Source: an uncultured Veillonella sp. (GTDB lineage Bacteria; Bacillota; Negativicutes; Veillonellales; Veillonellaceae). Taken from it: DNA of 23,371 nucleotides. Under the pieces are notes generated by a model, which made no database searches, was not told where the DNA came from, and saw nothing but the letters and a program-made list of their open reading frames with translations. Both the position numbers and the translations under genes were made by a program. Each line of letters opens with the position of its first letter. Within the stretch, counting starts at the first letter, position 1. The stretch is taken from assembly GCF_938010505.1 (NCBI RefSeq), contig NZ_CALLVP010000119.1:1-23371 (forward strand), in the 5' to 3' direction. Shown in pieces: positions 22,512 through 23,371 of the stretch.

Positions 22512-23371
22512 TGCTCATTATTTAGTATGGCTAGTAGTCTTTTTAGCATTAGCTTTCGACTATATCAATGGCTTTCACGATACAGCGAATGCTATTGCTA
22601 CCTCCGTTTCAACTCGAGCTATTGCGCCTAAAAAGGCGATTATGATGACTGCAGCGCTTAACTTCTTGGGCGCCATGGTTAGTACCGGTGTTGCGAAGAC
22701 AATCGGTGGCGACATCGTTATGTCTGCATCTCTCATCAATAGTAGCATCATTGCAGCAGCCCTTATTGGTGCCATAACATGGAATTTATTAACTTGGTAT
22801 TGGGGTATTCCTAGTTCTTCGTCCCATGCGCTTATCGGTGGTATCATCGGTGCCGTAGGTTGGTCTGTAGGTTTTGATGCTCTAAATGAGGCAGGTATAT
22901 TAAAAATTTTCTTATCCCTCATTTTATCGCCAATCGTAGCCATGATTGGGGGCTATATTGTGATGAAAGTTTTGCTTCTCATCTTTGGTAGATTTTCTCC
23001 AATCGTATTAAATGATAGATTTAGATCCATGCAAATTGTATCTGCCGTTATGATGGCCTTTTCTCATGGTTCTAATGACGCGCAAAAGGCGATGGGTATC
23101 ATTACGTTAACATTGCTTAGTGGCGGTTATATTGATACATTAGACGTACCTTTATGGGTTAAGTTATGTTGTGCTACTGCAATGGCATTAGGTACTGCAG
23201 CCGGTGGTTGGAAAATTATTTCCACTATGGGTACTAAAATTTTCAAACTAGAAACAATTAATGGCTTTGCTGCAGATTTGAACTCTGCCATTACTATTTT
23301 TACAGCTACATTCCTGCATTTGCCTGTAAGTACTACACATGTTGTAAGTGGTTCTTTACTAGGTGTAGGTT
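22504..23371 (+). CDS. pit: PiT family inorganic phosphate permease (partial, runs off the window)
   Basis: The first 289 codons of an inner-membrane phosphate transporter; the frame is still open at the window end. The PiT signatures are clear: DYINGFHDTANAIATSVSTRA near residues 20-40, the PSSSSHALIGG segment near 109, FSHGSNDAQKAMGIIT near 188, and PVSTTHVVSGSLLG near the window end. Transport is normally of metal-phosphate with H+ or Na+. I chose the ATG at 22504, within the end of the DUF47 gene; its ribosome binding site is weak (gaag), consistent with translational coupling. The remaining C-terminal helices lie outside the window. Confidence 0.94.
   Translation, partial: MLDAHYLVWLVVFLALAFDYINGFHDTANAIATSVSTRAIAPKKAIMMTAALNFLGAMVSTGVAKTIGGDIVMSASLINSSIIAAALIGAITWNLLTWYWGIPSSSSHALIGGIIGAVGWSVGFDALNEAGILKIFLSLILSPIVAMIGGYIVMKVLLLIFGRFSPIVLNDRFRSMQIVSAVMMAFSHGSNDAQKAMGIITLTLLSGGYIDTLDVPLWVKLCCATAMALGTAAGGWKIISTMGTKIFKLETINGFAADLNSAITIFTATFLHLPVSTTHVVSGSLLGVG

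Overview
The window reads as a chromosomal segment of a low-GC, diderm anaerobe of the Negativicutes, most likely Veillonella. Three things point there: (i) a gene order typical of Firmicutes (mfd, SpoVB-type flippase, mazG, hup); (ii) a TolC-type outer-membrane channel with its periplasmic adaptor, which needs an outer membrane; (iii) a monomeric [FeFe] hydrogenase and a cobalamin riboswitch. The genus is inferred from memory of these families; no database search was run.

Layout. 1-662: the 3' end of a 23S rRNA gene, a 5S rRNA gene and a strong terminator. 663-1392: a gene-free AT-rich spacer that holds an unexplained G-depleted block, closed by a long-range inverted repeat and ended by an intrinsic terminator. 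1393-1691: tRNA-Trp(CCA) and tRNA-Arg(ACG), each with its own promoter. 1711-2447 (minus strand): a two-gene unit, an XRE-type HTH protein and a TM2-domain membrane protein. 2475-9353 (plus strand): a five-gene operon for a tripartite ABC exporter (outer-membrane factor, HlyD-type adaptor, fused double ATPase, two ABC-2 permeases), organised like ybhGFSR plus a TolC. 9354-10031: gene-free, but with a complete cobalamin riboswitch that has its own promoter and terminator and no recognisable gene downstream. 10032-10149: tRNA-Leu(TAG). 10239-16352: the tightly packed mfd / flippase / mazG / hup run. 16362-17589: an MGDG-synthase/MurG-like glycosyltransferase. 17589-20037: a very acidic small protein of unknown function, divergent from the ABC-F ATPase uup, with overlapping promoters. 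20097-21726: the [FeFe] hydrogenase. 21806 to the end: a DUF47 (PhoU-like) protein overlapping a PiT-type phosphate permease that runs off the window.

How the parts relate. The exporter genes would form one envelope-spanning pump; the divergent HTH protein is a candidate local regulator. The mfd-to-hup run couples DNA repair, an envelope-lipid flippase, nucleotide housecleaning and nucleoid packaging, as in other Firmicutes. DUF47 and PiT form a standard phosphate-uptake pair.

The least explained parts are the orphan cobalamin riboswitch with its structured non-coding tail (9449-9962), the G-less stem-loop element after the rRNA operon (1039-1292), and a 15-nt antisense copy of 5S rRNA sequence just past the 5S terminator.
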